This document shows positions 43,549-51,888 of a stretch of DNA of 64,000 nucleotides, piece by piece. The notes beneath the pieces are model-generated. The model was not told where the DNA came from, searched no databases, and saw nothing but the letters and a program-made list of their open reading frames with translations. Each line of letters starts with the position of its first letter. Positions within the stretch are counted from its first letter, which is position 1. This DNA is from Chryseobacterium oranimense (lineage in GTDB: Bacteria; Bacteroidota; Bacteroidia; Flavobacteriales; Weeksellaceae), in the NCBI RefSeq assembly GCF_900129755.1, contig NZ_FQWT01000001.1, forward strand, positions 372,001 through 436,000, in the 5' to 3' direction. Both the position numbers and the translations under genes were made by a program.

Positions 43549-44512
43549 AACTCAATTAGACAACGCACTAAATTTTTTATCAAATCCACAAGGTGAATTA
43601 CAAATAATAATTTATGCATTAACTAACGCAAATGAAGATCCGAAAAAATTAGATATTCAGGAAGAAGATTTACCTTCATTTAAGACATTATTTGTTAATT
43701 CTATTAGCAATATGATTATAGAGAAAAACGATTACTTTGTTTTACCATTATCTACAGCCGACGAAAGAGGTAAAACTTTTTACGAATATGATTTAGAAAT
43801 ACCGGAAAAACTTAAATTACTCGAATCTGTAGTTGGCAATGATCAATTATCAAATTTTGATTTTAGAAATTCGAAGTTTTCAGATATAAAATCATTAATT
43901 ATTGTTTTAGCTGACAATAATAATGAGATTACTTTATTTAAAAATATTTCTCCGATTGAAATTATTGGAAGAGCTGGAGCATTTTTAAGAAAATCTAATC
44001 AAAGATTAGAAAGATTTGATGAAGAACTACTTAGAATCTCACCGAAATTTCAAGCTATCAGTGTAAATGAAAAAATTATAATAATAGATTTACCATCTAT
44101 TGAAAGAAGTTTTGGGATTCATGATGTAATAATTAGGGAAGCTACAACAAGCTTAGAAGTAATTGAAAGAATAAACATCGTAGCAAATATAGAGTCTCTT
44201 ACTGAATTAGTAAATGACGTCACTTTTGCACGTAAGCTTACAAAGGTTGCTAGAAGCTCACCTGTTCTAAGACTAAATATTCCAAACTCAGATATAATAG
44301 CGTTTTCGAAATCACATCCTTTAACCAAGAAGAAAATTAGGCTAAATACTGATGAAACTCAATTTAATCTAGATACACGAGTATCAAAAGATTTATTTAT
44401 CAAAATACTAAATGATGATTTATTAACATCAGAACTAACTAAACTTTATTATGATACTTTAGCCAAAGATGGAATAGAAATTGAAGAAGATGATGTTATC
44501 GAAGAAATTTAG
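43541..44512 (+). CDS. kwaB: KwaB (DUF4868), Kiwa effector
   Basis: 323 residues, close to the usual 315. The DUF4868 hallmarks are PLSTADERGKTFYEYDLEIPEKL, FRNSKFSDIKSLIIVLADN, and a block around 215-245 with FARKLTKVARSSPVL. Later, ILNDDLLTSELTKLYYDTLAKDGI is the usual closing segment. KwaB is the soluble, DNA-binding part of Kiwa. It is translationally coupled to kwaA (8-base overlap), the normal gene order. A strong terminator follows. Confidence 0.88.
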   Translation: MNKTQLDNALNFLSNPQGELQIIIYALTNANEDPKKLDIQEEDLPSFKTLFVNSISNMIIEKNDYFVLPLSTADERGKTFYEYDLEIPEKLKLLESVVGNDQLSNFDFRNSKFSDIKSLIIVLADNNNEITLFKNISPIEIIGRAGAFLRKSNQRLERFDEELLRISPKFQAISVNEKIIIIDLPSIERSFGIHDVIIREATTSLEVIERINIVANIESLTELVNDVTFARKLTKVARSSPVLRLNIPNSDIIAFSKSHPLTKKKIRLNTDETQFNLDTRVSKDLFIKILNDDLLTSELTKLYYDTLAKDGIEIEEDDVIEEI

Positions 44513-44515
44513 AAA

Positions 44516-44541
44516 AAAACCTGCCGGGAGGCAGGTTTTTC
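44516..44541. terminator. Terminator after the Kiwa operon
   Basis: AAAACCTGCC, loop GGGA, GGCAGGTTTT; bidirectional with the convergent gene. Confidence 0.8.
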
Positions 44542-44583
44542 CATATCTAAAAAGTTTTAAAACAAGCTTTCATCTATAAAATA

Positions 44584-45033
44584 CTAATCTCCATCACCTC
44601 CAATATAATTAAACTCTTGTGTCGAATAATGTAGGAAAAACAATATCAGTAAATCATCCACAGAATCATCAGCCTGAATATGAAAAAGATTGTTATTCTC
44701 TTTCTTAATTTCTATTAGCAACTCTCCTTTTTCAAATAACTGGTTGGTTTTATCCAATTTGAAATGATACATTCTAACATCTCCGGATTTGATGATTCTC
44801 TCCTTTTGCAAATCTGTAAAATAAACAACGCCTTTAGAATAGTAAAGTTCCGCATCGTTCTTTAGAAATCCAACGTTCTTTATATCATAACTTCTGGAAT
44901 TCAAAATAATATAATATCCCGAAGAAAAAAACTTATTCGTCTCTACAATTCTTCCAATCTCTTTTTGGTCTTCTGATGTTAAAACAAACTGCTTTTTAAT
45001 AGTTAAAGCTTTATATTTTTTCAAATATTTCAA
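44584..45033 (-). CDS. Unrecognised protein, possibly tubby/LURP-like
   Basis: 149 residues. KQFVLTSEDQKEIGRI, FFSSGYYIILNSRSYDIKN and VGFLKNDAELYYSKGVVYFTD give alternating hydrophobic strands, reminiscent of LURP-one/tubby C-terminal folds, but I am not sure. It starts with lysines rather than a signal. It lies convergent to kwaB and within the AT-rich stretch. No function assigned. Confidence 0.5.
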   Translation of the reverse strand: MKYLKKYKALTIKKQFVLTSEDQKEIGRIVETNKFFSSGYYIILNSRSYDIKNVGFLKNDAELYYSKGVVYFTDLQKERIIKSGDVRMYHFKLDKTNQLFEKGELLIEIKKENNNLFHIQADDSVDDLLILFFLHYSTQEFNYIGGDGD

Positions 45034-45055
45034 GGTTTAAATTTTTATAAAAATA

Positions 45056-45093
45056 AAAAGAACTTTGCTATACAAATACAGCAAAGTTCTTTT
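45056..45093 (-). terminator. Terminator-like hairpin between the unknown gene and hutU
   Basis: AAAAGAACTTTGCT and its exact complement (14 bp) around ATACAAATAC. Located upstream of the 44584 gene and downstream of hutU on the minus strand, so it ends the hutU message. Confidence 0.65.
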
Positions 45094-45115
45094 ATGATAT
45101 AAATTTTTGTTTAAA

Positions 45116-47101
45116 TTAAAACAAACCCTCATCCACAAAATTCGGCAGCGTTACTTTCAGGTTCGGTTCTGCTTCCATTGCTCTTTTAATGGCGAAAACA
45201 GCGCCTTCATTTCTGGCCCAACTTCTTCTGGAAATTCCGTTGTTTACGTCCCAGAAAAGCATAGATTTCAGTCTTCTGTCGGCTTCTGCACTTCCGTCCA
45301 GCAGCATCCCGAAACCACCGTTAATCACTTCGCCCCAGCCTACCCCGCCGCCGTTATGGATAGATACCCATGTAGCGCCACGGAAACTGTCACCAATCAC
45401 ATTATGGATGGCCATATCTGCAGTAAACCTTGAACCGTCATAGATATTGGAAGTCTCCCTGTAAGGCGAATCTGTCCCGGAAACATCATGATGATCTCTT
45501 CCCAGAACCACAGGCCCGATTTCCCCGTTCTTAATAGCATTGTTGAACGCTTCGGCGATCTTCATTCTTCCCTCTGCATCGGCATAAAGGATTCTCGCCT
45601 GTGAACCTACTACCAGCTTGTTTTCCTGCGCCCCTTTGATCCACTGGATGTTGTCTTTCATCTGCTGCTGGATTTCTTCGGGCGAGTTTTTCACCATCTC
45701 CTCCAAAACAGCACAGGCAATATCATCCGTTTTCTGTAAATCTTCCGGCTTTCCGCTGGTACACACCCAACGGAACGGCCCGAAACCGTAATCGAAACAC
45801 ATAGGCCCCATAATATCCTGAACATAGCTCGGATATTTGAATTCTCTTCCAAGGCTTGGATTTTCTGCCATTACATCTGCTCCCGCTCTTGAAGCTTCCA
45901 GCAAAAAGGCATTTCCGTAATCGAAGAAATACGTTCCTTTCTGGGTATGCTTATTGATGGCCGCAGCATGTCTTCTTAAAGTTTCCTGAACTTTTTCTTT
46001 GAATAATTCAGGCTCTTCAGCCATCATCCTGTTCGATTCCTCAAAGCTTTGCCCAACCGGATAATAACCACCCGCCCACGGATTGTGAAGCGAGGTCTGG
46101 TCTGACCCTATATCGATTTTTAAATTCTGTTCATCGAATTTTTCCCAAACCTCAACAATATTTCCGAGGTAAGCCAGGGAAACGGTTTCTTTATTTTCCT
46201 GGGCTGTTTTTACTCTTTCTACCAGTTCATCAAGGTTCTCATGAATTTCATTCACCCACTTCTGGTCGTGGCGGATTCTGGTAATTTTAGGATTTACTTC
46301 TGCACAAACGGTAACGCAGCCTGCAATATTTCCCGCTTTTGGCTGTGCTCCACTCATTCCTCCTAATCCCGAAGTCACAAAAAGACCTCCTTTAGGCTCT
46401 TTTTTTATTTTTCTGAAAGCATTCAGAACCGTAATCGTTGTGCCGTGAACAATGCCCTGAGGCCCTATATACATATAGCTTCCCGCCGTCATCTGCCCAT
46501 ACTGTGTAACGCCCAAAGCATTGAATTTCTCCCAGTCATCCGGCTTGGAATAATTGGGAATCATCATTCCGTTTGTTACTACAACCCTCGGCGCATCTTT
46601 GTGAGATGGGAACAATCCCATCGGATGCCCTGAATACATGGTCAGAGTCTGCTCATCTGTCATTTCAGACAGGTATTTCATCGTCAGAAGATACTGGGCC
46701 CAGTTTGAAAACACAGCGCCGTTCCCTCCATACGTAATGAGCTCGTGCGGATGTTGTGCCACTGCATAATCCAGGTTATTCTGGATCATCAGCATAATGG
46801 CTTTAGCCTGCTCAGATTTTCCCGGATAATCGGAAATAGGTCTGGCTTTCATCTCATAATCCGGACGGAAACGGTACATATAGATTCTCCCGTATTTCTC
46901 CAGCTCTTCCCTGAATTCAGGCAGCAATTCTGCATGAAACTTAGGCTCGAAATACCGTAAGGCATTCTTCAGAGCAAGCTTTTTTTCTTCTTCTCCTAAG
47001 ATTTCTTTACGTTTCGGCGCATGGTTGATATTGGTCTCATAAGGTTTAGGCTGTGGCAGCTGATCCGGAATCCCCTGCTGTATCTGTTCTTGAAATGTCA
47101 T
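45116..47101 (-). CDS. hutU: Urocanate hydratase
   Basis: 661 residues. The enzyme converts urocanate to imidazolone propionate in histidine breakdown, using tightly bound NAD+. Family blocks are GGNGAVFSNWAQYLLTM, MYSGHPMGLFPSHK, YIGPQGIVHGTT, GLGGMSGAQPKA and NIYDGSRFTADMAIHN. It is about 100 residues longer than the Pseudomonas form, as is usual in Bacteroidota. No hutH, hutI or hutG lies nearby, so the pathway genes are split. Confidence 0.93.
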   Translation of the reverse strand: MTFQEQIQQGIPDQLPQPKPYETNINHAPKRKEILGEEEKKLALKNALRYFEPKFHAELLPEFREELEKYGRIYMYRFRPDYEMKARPISDYPGKSEQAKAIMLMIQNNLDYAVAQHPHELITYGGNGAVFSNWAQYLLTMKYLSEMTDEQTLTMYSGHPMGLFPSHKDAPRVVVTNGMMIPNYSKPDDWEKFNALGVTQYGQMTAGSYMYIGPQGIVHGTTITVLNAFRKIKKEPKGGLFVTSGLGGMSGAQPKAGNIAGCVTVCAEVNPKITRIRHDQKWVNEIHENLDELVERVKTAQENKETVSLAYLGNIVEVWEKFDEQNLKIDIGSDQTSLHNPWAGGYYPVGQSFEESNRMMAEEPELFKEKVQETLRRHAAAINKHTQKGTYFFDYGNAFLLEASRAGADVMAENPSLGREFKYPSYVQDIMGPMCFDYGFGPFRWVCTSGKPEDLQKTDDIACAVLEEMVKNSPEEIQQQMKDNIQWIKGAQENKLVVGSQARILYADAEGRMKIAEAFNNAIKNGEIGPVVLGRDHHDVSGTDSPYRETSNIYDGSRFTADMAIHNVIGDSFRGATWVSIHNGGGVGWGEVINGGFGMLLDGSAEADRRLKSMLFWDVNNGISRRSWARNEGAVFAIKRAMEAEPNLKVTLPNFVDEGLF

Positions 47102-47291
47102 ATGCTATTTAAAGTGCAATGTTTAGAGTGAATGTTTAAAGTTTTAAAGATATTCAAATTAGAAAATATAGGCAAGTAAAAGGAAAGGGCGAAATCATGG
47201 AAAAGGTAAAAAGTTAAAATGGTTAATAAAGCAGGTTGTTTGCAAATGATTTGCAGGGTATAAATGCGGGCTGAAACCTTACTTGTAGTGT

Positions 47292-47360
47292 GGGGAAAGG
47301 TTTCCCCTCCTCCGGAGGGGTGGATTTCAAAATTTATGGAATTTTGGAAGACGGGGTTGT
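47292..47360 (+). repeat. Palindromic element left of the DUF559 gene
   Basis: GGGGAAA-GG-TTTCCCC (47292-47307) overlaps CCCCTCC-TCC-GGAGGGG (47304-47320), followed by TGGATT and AGACGGGGTTGT. A matching element in opposite direction lies at 47788-47836, so the two face the gene from both sides. Confidence 0.65.
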
Positions 47361-47771
47361 CCCGAAATGCTCAATAATAAAACACTCCAGATCCTTCATC
47401 ACAACATCAATATTCTTCCTCACATCAAAATCAGTAATTCTGAAGATTGTAAGTCCTAAAGATTCCAGATATTCCTGCCGGATTCCATCATATATCTGCT
47501 TTTCATCATGGCTTGAGCCGTCAATTTCAATAATCAATCCTAAAGTTTTCACGTAAAAATCTACAATATAGTTTCCTATAATTCTCTGTCTGTCAAAATC
47601 TATATTGTGGAAGGTTCTGGCTCGCACTTTTTTCCAGAAAAGAACTTCACCCAGAATTCCTGCCTTACGTTTTTGTTTCAGTAAGATTTTTAAGTGTGGA
47701 TTATAAGGTATGTTTTCTACAAAGTTCCTATGGATGGGAACCCCGTTGATGTGGGTGAGTATTTCTTTCAT
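47334..47771 (-). CDS. DUF559 (Vsr-like fold) putative endonuclease
   Basis: 145 residues from the ATG at 47771 (MKEILTHINGVPIHRNF). The frame is open to 47885, but the extra part translates the palindromic element (SPPLEGWIRLKGEDGVV), so it is probably not protein. DUF559 family features: LKQKRKAGILGEVLFWKKVRA, FDRQRIIGNYIVDFYV, IIEIDGSSHDEKQ, RQEYLESLGLTIFRITDFDV. The core is a PD-(D/E)XK/Vsr-like nuclease fold (D in IVDFYV, E in EIDGSSH). Cleavage target unknown. Confidence 0.8.
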   Translation of the reverse strand: MKEILTHINGVPIHRNFVENIPYNPHLKILLKQKRKAGILGEVLFWKKVRARTFHNIDFDRQRIIGNYIVDFYVKTLGLIIEIDGSSHDEKQIYDGIRQEYLESLGLTIFRITDFDVRKNIDVVMKDLECFIIEHFGTTPSSKIP

Positions 47772-47787
47772 TGTTTGTGTTTTTTTA

Positions 47788-47836
47788 ACCACCCCGTCTT
47801 CTCCTTTCAGTCGAATCCACCCCTCCAATGGAGGGG
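47788..47836 (-). repeat. Palindromic element right of the DUF559 gene
   Basis: Read on the minus strand: CCCCTCC-ATT-GGAGGGG, TGGATTCG, then AGACGGGGTGGTT. It shares the hairpin, TGGATT and AGACGGGGT with 47304-47360 and points towards it. Confidence 0.65.
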
Positions 47837-47875
47837 AATAATATTCTGCAGAATACAGGTAGTTTTCAAAAATAA

Positions 47876-47901
47876 AAAACCTCACTGAAAATCAGTAAGG
47901 T
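47876..47901 (-). terminator. Terminator of the acidic protein gene
   Basis: ACCTTACTGA and TCAGTGAGGT (one mismatch) around TTT, followed by TTTTTTATT on the minus strand. Confidence 0.6.
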
Positions 47902-47922
47902 CACTTTATTATCTGTTGAAAT

Positions 47923-48213
47923 TTATGTCAGGACATCGTCATTTTCCTCTTCGTGGTCATCATCGTTATCACTGAGGCTCCAATAGTTGTTTTCTTCATC
48001 CTCAGAGCCTATTTCCTCCATGTCATCGTCATCTTCTATTCCGGGAATATCGAGGCCTTTATCGATCTTATCGTCATCCTCTTCGTTGAGGATAGGATTT
48101 CCATCACCGTCAAGCGGAATATGGGGTTCCTTATTGAATATATCTTCATTCGGATTGTAATCCATTTCTTCTAACTTTCTGTTCTGTTCATTGGTATTGT
48201 TTTCTGGTGTCAT
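47923..48213 (-). CDS. Small acidic protein
   Basis: 96 residues, extremely rich in Asp and Glu (EEDDDKIDKG, EDDDDMEEIGSEDEEN, NDDDHEEENDDV). It is low-complexity and almost certainly disordered. I do not recognise a family. The ATG and good codon pattern plus its own terminator support a real gene. It might bind basic partners or metals, which is not shown. Confidence 0.6.
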   Translation of the reverse strand: MTPENNTNEQNRKLEEMDYNPNEDIFNKEPHIPLDGDGNPILNEEDDDKIDKGLDIPGIEDDDDMEEIGSEDEENNYWSLSDNDDDHEEENDDVLT

Positions 48214-48265
48214 GATATTTTATATTTAGGGTTAATCTGTATGGAACAAAAATAATTCCAAGCTG

Positions 48266-49249
48266 CTAAGAATTTTCAGAATATACTTCAGGATTGGCAC
48301 AATAAGGTATTTTATCTCCTTTAGAGAAGGCAATAATATTTTCAGCAGCCATCTTTGCCATTCCTGTCCGTGCTTCCATGGTTGCGGAACCTATATGAGG
48401 CAGTACACAGACGTTGGAAAGCTCCAAAAGCGGGCTTTCTTTAGACATAGGTTCAGGATGGGTAACATCCAGGCCTGCTCCCCAGATCTTTTTTGAGATC
48501 AATGCCTCATACAGGTCTTTTTCGTTTTGGAAACCACCTCTGGCCGTATTGATGAAAATGGCGTTATCTTTCATTTTTTCAAAAACAGGACCGTTGAATA
48601 GATCTTTCTGATCTGGCGTAAAATTCGCATGAATACTTAAGACATCCGATTGCTCAATAAGTTCTTCAAAAGAAACATAAGTGGCTTTTAACTCCTTTTC
48701 GGCTTCTTCATTCTGATGTCGGTTGTGATAAATAATGTTCATATCAAAAGCTGCCAGTGATTTTTTAGCCATCTCAAATCCGATCCTTCCCAGCCCCAGT
48801 ATTCCCAAGGTTTTTCCATACAGTTCCTGTCCTAAGGCATGCATTGGATCAAAATCTCCCCAATTGCCGTCTTTTACTTTCTGGAAATTATAGCTTGCCC
48901 TTCTTGCTACGGACTGCATCAGCAGGAATGCAACATCAGAAGTGGCTTTACTGAGTACATCCGGGGTATTTCCTACCGGAATATGTCTGCGGTTTGCTTC
49001 TTCAATATCCACATGGTCAAAACCTACGGAATATAAAGCAATTGTTTTTATGCTGGGACACTGATCAAAAAAGTCCTTATCGTATCTAAATTCTCCACCG
49101 ACACTTAAAATGGCATCGTGATTCTGGCAATAGATCAGCCATTCTTCATGAGAAAGATTCTCATGTTCCGGAATAAAAACTTCAAGCCCTGCTTCTTTCA
49201 GCATATGAATGCCCGTTTCCGGAATTCTTCTGTTTACAAATACTTTCAT
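48266..49249 (-). CDS. D-2-hydroxyacid dehydrogenase (glyoxylate-type)
   Basis: 327 residues from the ATG at 49249 (MKVFVNRRIPETG); the open frame extends 14 codons further without family signal. NAD(P)-binding motif is GILGLGRIG. Catalytic Arg is in INTARGG, Glu in HPEPMSKE and His in LPHIGSAT. It belongs to the D-isomer-specific 2-hydroxyacid dehydrogenases, probably reducing glyoxylate or hydroxypyruvate. Exact substrate unproven. Confidence 0.88.
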   Translation of the reverse strand: MKVFVNRRIPETGIHMLKEAGLEVFIPEHENLSHEEWLIYCQNHDAILSVGGEFRYDKDFFDQCPSIKTIALYSVGFDHVDIEEANRRHIPVGNTPDVLSKATSDVAFLLMQSVARRASYNFQKVKDGNWGDFDPMHALGQELYGKTLGILGLGRIGFEMAKKSLAAFDMNIIYHNRHQNEEAEKELKATYVSFEELIEQSDVLSIHANFTPDQKDLFNGPVFEKMKDNAIFINTARGGFQNEKDLYEALISKKIWGAGLDVTHPEPMSKESPLLELSNVCVLPHIGSATMEARTGMAKMAAENIIAFSKGDKIPYCANPEVYSENS

Positions 49250-49283
49250 GATCTGTCTGATTTCTTTTGAATTTTCAAATAAA

Positions 49284-49310
49284 AACCTCACTCCTTTTAA
49301 AAGTGAGGTT
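49284..49310 (-). terminator. Terminator of the 87-residue protein gene
   Basis: AACCTCACT and AGTGAGGTT (9 bp, perfect) across CCTTTTAAA, followed by TTTTATTTG on the minus strand. Confidence 0.65.
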
Positions 49311-49332
49311 CTCTAACTTAAGTATTAAAAAA

Positions 49333-49596
49333 TTATTGATCTTTTTTAGAATGGTTCTGGCTTTTATCCCAGGCTTCTGAAGCCATCTCCTGAATTTCTT
49401 CCCATACATCTTTTGCCGATTTCTGGGCATGAGCCATAAAGCCCTGCTTGGTAGGTTCCTGATTCTTAGTTTTCATATCATTCATATAATCCTTTACCTG
49501 CTGGGTATAGCTTTCAGCATGATATCCGGGATTATTATGCAGATTTTTCTGAATATTACTAAAATCGTGTGATGATTTAAATCTATTCGTATCCAT
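49333..49596 (-). CDS. Small hydrophilic protein of unknown function
   Basis: 87 residues, hydrophilic and helical (NIQKNLHNNPGYHAESYTQQVKDYM, KDVWEEIQEMASEAWDKSQ). I do not recognise a family. Lys/Glu-rich composition without signal or membrane helix resembles small stress-type proteins, but that is only a general impression. It has its own terminator. Confidence 0.5.
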   Translation of the reverse strand: MDTNRFKSSHDFSNIQKNLHNNPGYHAESYTQQVKDYMNDMKTKNQEPTKQGFMAHAQKSAKDVWEEIQEMASEAWDKSQNHSKKDQ

Positions 49597-49889
49597 AATA
49601 ATAAAAATTTAAGTGATTAGGTCTTAAATTGAATTCAATTATTATTCCGAAGAGGTCTTAATTTTTATTAAAATAGAAAAATCAACTTTTAAATTTTTGA
49701 GATCTGCTTCAACCTATGATGAATAGAAATTAACCATTAAGATTCTTTTTTAAGTATCCAAGATTATTAAGTTTCCAGCTTTATTTTATAAAGGTCATTT
49801 GATTTTCTTAATAATCTTATACCCTTCACTAATCTTAATGGTTAAAAGTATATTATAAAATCTGTGTATTTTACCGTTGGAAATATCCG
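49597..49889. repeat. Nested inverted repeat element, type 2, in gene-free interval
   Basis: Outer arms TAACCATTAAGATT (49731-49744) and its exact complement (49831-49844). Inner arms AAGATTATTAAG (49760-49771) and CTTAATAATCTT (49807-49818), both perfect. Sequence 49732-49771 resembles 41331-41360. No protein frame was found in this interval. Confidence 0.6.
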
Positions 49890-50543
49890 TTAATGATTGG
49901 TATCGCCCAGCATCGGAACAAATTTATAAGCCCCAAATTCTTCCTTTTCGAACTGAGTAGGAGCTGTTTTTGTAAATCTGTATAAAATCTGCTCATCAAC
50001 AGGTCCCAAAGGAATTACCATTTTTCCGCCTACATTCAATTGTTTCAATAATTCTGTAGGCAGTACAGAAGCTCCGCAGGTAACGATAATCTTATCAAAA
50101 GGAGCAAAGGTAGGAAGCCCGGCAAAACCATCGCCGAAGCTCTGAAACTTAGGATTTAAATGCAGTTCCCGAAATTTTTTCTTTGAAAAATCAAAAAGGT
50201 CCTTTTGTCGTTCTACAGTATACACCAATGCTTTCATGGCCAATAGAACAGCTGTCTGGTATCCGCATCCTGTTCCTATCTCCAGTACTTTTTCGCCCGG
50301 TTTTACCTGGAGCAGTTCAGACTGTTCTGCCACCGTTGAAGGATGGGATATAGTCTGGTGCGATAAGATAGGAAATGCCCGGTCTTCATAGGCAAAATCC
50401 TCAAAAATACTTTCAATAAACAGGTGTCTCGGGACTTCACTCATTGCCGAAAGTACATTTTCATCTGAGATTCCTATGTTACGCCTTAAATATTCGACCA
50501 GGATCTTTCTTTTCCCTTTATGTACAAACGAATCATGCATCAT
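49890..50543 (-). CDS. pcm: Protein-L-isoaspartate O-methyltransferase
   Basis: 217 residues from the ATG at 50543 (MMHDSFVHKGKRKILVEYL); the open frame reaches 50615, but its upstream 24 residues are hydrophobic non-family sequence. The enzyme repairs isoaspartyl residues with S-adenosylmethionine. EYLRRNIGISDENVLSAM, GQT/SHPSTVAEQSELL, and the SAM motif EIGTGCGYQTAVLLA are clear. A -7 element lies upstream at 50585. Confidence 0.92.
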   Translation of the reverse strand: MMHDSFVHKGKRKILVEYLRRNIGISDENVLSAMSEVPRHLFIESIFEDFAYEDRAFPILSHQTISHPSTVAEQSELLQVKPGEKVLEIGTGCGYQTAVLLAMKALVYTVERQKDLFDFSKKKFRELHLNPKFQSFGDGFAGLPTFAPFDKIIVTCGASVLPTELLKQLNVGGKMVIPLGPVDEQILYRFTKTAPTQFEKEEFGAYKFVPMLGDTNH

Positions 50544-50584
50544 TAGTAAGATAGTAGTTATTAGGTTGTGAATAGTAGTTCCTA

Positions 50585-50592
50585 CAAAAGTA
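50585..50592 (-). promoter_or_regulatory. -7 promoter element of pcm
   Basis: TACTTTTG on the minus strand, 41 bases upstream of the start at 50543. The octamer equals that of the two LytTR-linked promoters, but no repeat pair was seen here. Confidence 0.4.
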
Positions 50593-50679
50593 AAAAAACT
50601 ATCCATACCGGTCAACCTAAATAGACAACGTGTTTCCTAATACCTAAAATTCTTATCTTTACAAAAATTAAAAAGATCT

Positions 50680-51642
50680 ATGTTAAAAGCAGGTTTGGTA
50701 GGTGCCGGACATCTGGGAAAGATTCATTTACGGCTTCTTAACCAGTCAGATAAGTACGAACTGGTAGGTTTCCACGATAAGGATACCGAAAACGGAAAAA
50801 AAATAGAAGCTGAATTCGGATATAAATATTTTGAAAATTTTGACGAACTTCTTGAGCAGATCGACATGCTGGATATTGTGACTCCCACAGTCTATCATTA
50901 TGATTATGCATTAAAAGCTATTGAAAAAGGGCTTCATTTTTTCATTGAAAAGCCGGTCACCCAAACGCTTGAGCAGGCAGAAGAAATCCTTCATAAGTGC
51001 CAGGAAAACGGAATAAAGGCCCAGGTCGGGCATGTTGAAAGATATAATCCTGCGTTTATTGCCACTAAGGAATACATCAAGAACCCTATGTTTATCGAAA
51101 TCCACAGGCTGGCAGAGTTCAATCCGAGAGGAACGGATGTTTCTGTAGTACTGGATCTTATGATTCATGATCTGGATATTTTGTTAAGTATGGCAAAATC
51201 TAAGGTTAAAACCATTCATGCAAGCGGTGTATGTGTGGTAAGCAAAACTCCGGATATTGCCAATGCCAGGATTGAATTTGAGAATGGATGCGTTGCGAAT
51301 CTTACCACCTCCAGAATTTCGATGAAAGCGATGAGAAAAAGCCGCTTTTTCCAGAAAGACGCCTATATTTCCGTAGATTTCCTGGAGAAAAAAGCAGAAG
51401 TGATCCGGATGAAAGATGCTCCTGAAAATCCTACTCCATTCGATATGATCATAGAAAATGCTGACGGGGAAAAGAACCAGATTTTATTTGAATATCCTGA
51501 CATTCAGCCGAATAATGCAATTCTTGATGAACTAAATTCTTTTGCAGACGCCATCACTGACGATAAAAATGTAGAAGTTTCCCTGGAAGATGGGACAGAA
51601 GCATTAAAAGTTGCCCTGGAAATTGTAAAACTGATTTCTTAA
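50680..51642 (+). CDS. Gfo/Idh/MocA-family oxidoreductase
   Basis: 320 residues. The N-terminal Rossmann domain begins GLVGAGHLGKIHLR (GAGHLG). The central family motif EKP (FIEKPVTQTLEQA) holds the catalytic Lys. MIHDLDILL carries the conserved HD used in substrate binding. It acts on sugars or similar compounds with NAD(P), substrate unknown. It is transcribed divergently from pcm and ended by a terminator. Confidence 0.88.
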   Translation: MLKAGLVGAGHLGKIHLRLLNQSDKYELVGFHDKDTENGKKIEAEFGYKYFENFDELLEQIDMLDIVTPTVYHYDYALKAIEKGLHFFIEKPVTQTLEQAEEILHKCQENGIKAQVGHVERYNPAFIATKEYIKNPMFIEIHRLAEFNPRGTDVSVVLDLMIHDLDILLSMAKSKVKTIHASGVCVVSKTPDIANARIEFENGCVANLTTSRISMKAMRKSRFFQKDAYISVDFLEKKAEVIRMKDAPENPTPFDMIIENADGEKNQILFEYPDIQPNNAILDELNSFADAITDDKNVEVSLEDGTEALKVALEIVKLIS

Positions 51643-51665
51643 AAATTTACTTTATATCATAAAAG

Positions 51666-51696
51666 CAGACTGTCATAATAATGACGGTCTGTTTTT
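51666..51696 (+). terminator. Terminator of the Gfo/Idh gene
   Basis: CAGACTGTCAT, loop AATA, ATGACGGTCTG (11 bp with one G-T pair) then TTTTTATTT. Confidence 0.75.
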
Positions 51697-51831
51697 ATTT
51701 AAGCCTGAGGACCTATCTGCACTTTTACATTTTCAATATAATAGTTAACAACATGTTTTTTGATGCTTTGCAAATAATCAATTTTCATTACATAATTTTA
51801 ATTTTTTCTGGATTTTTTAAATATATTTGTC

Positions 51832-51839
51832 TTTCTTAA
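51832..51839 (+). promoter_or_regulatory. -7 promoter element of the GH5 gene
   Basis: TATATTTG, 49 bases upstream of the ATG at 51889. Confidence 0.45.
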
Positions 51840-51888
51840 TATCATAATTCTTTAATTTTTTTCCAATAATTTAAATAAATAACTTCCT

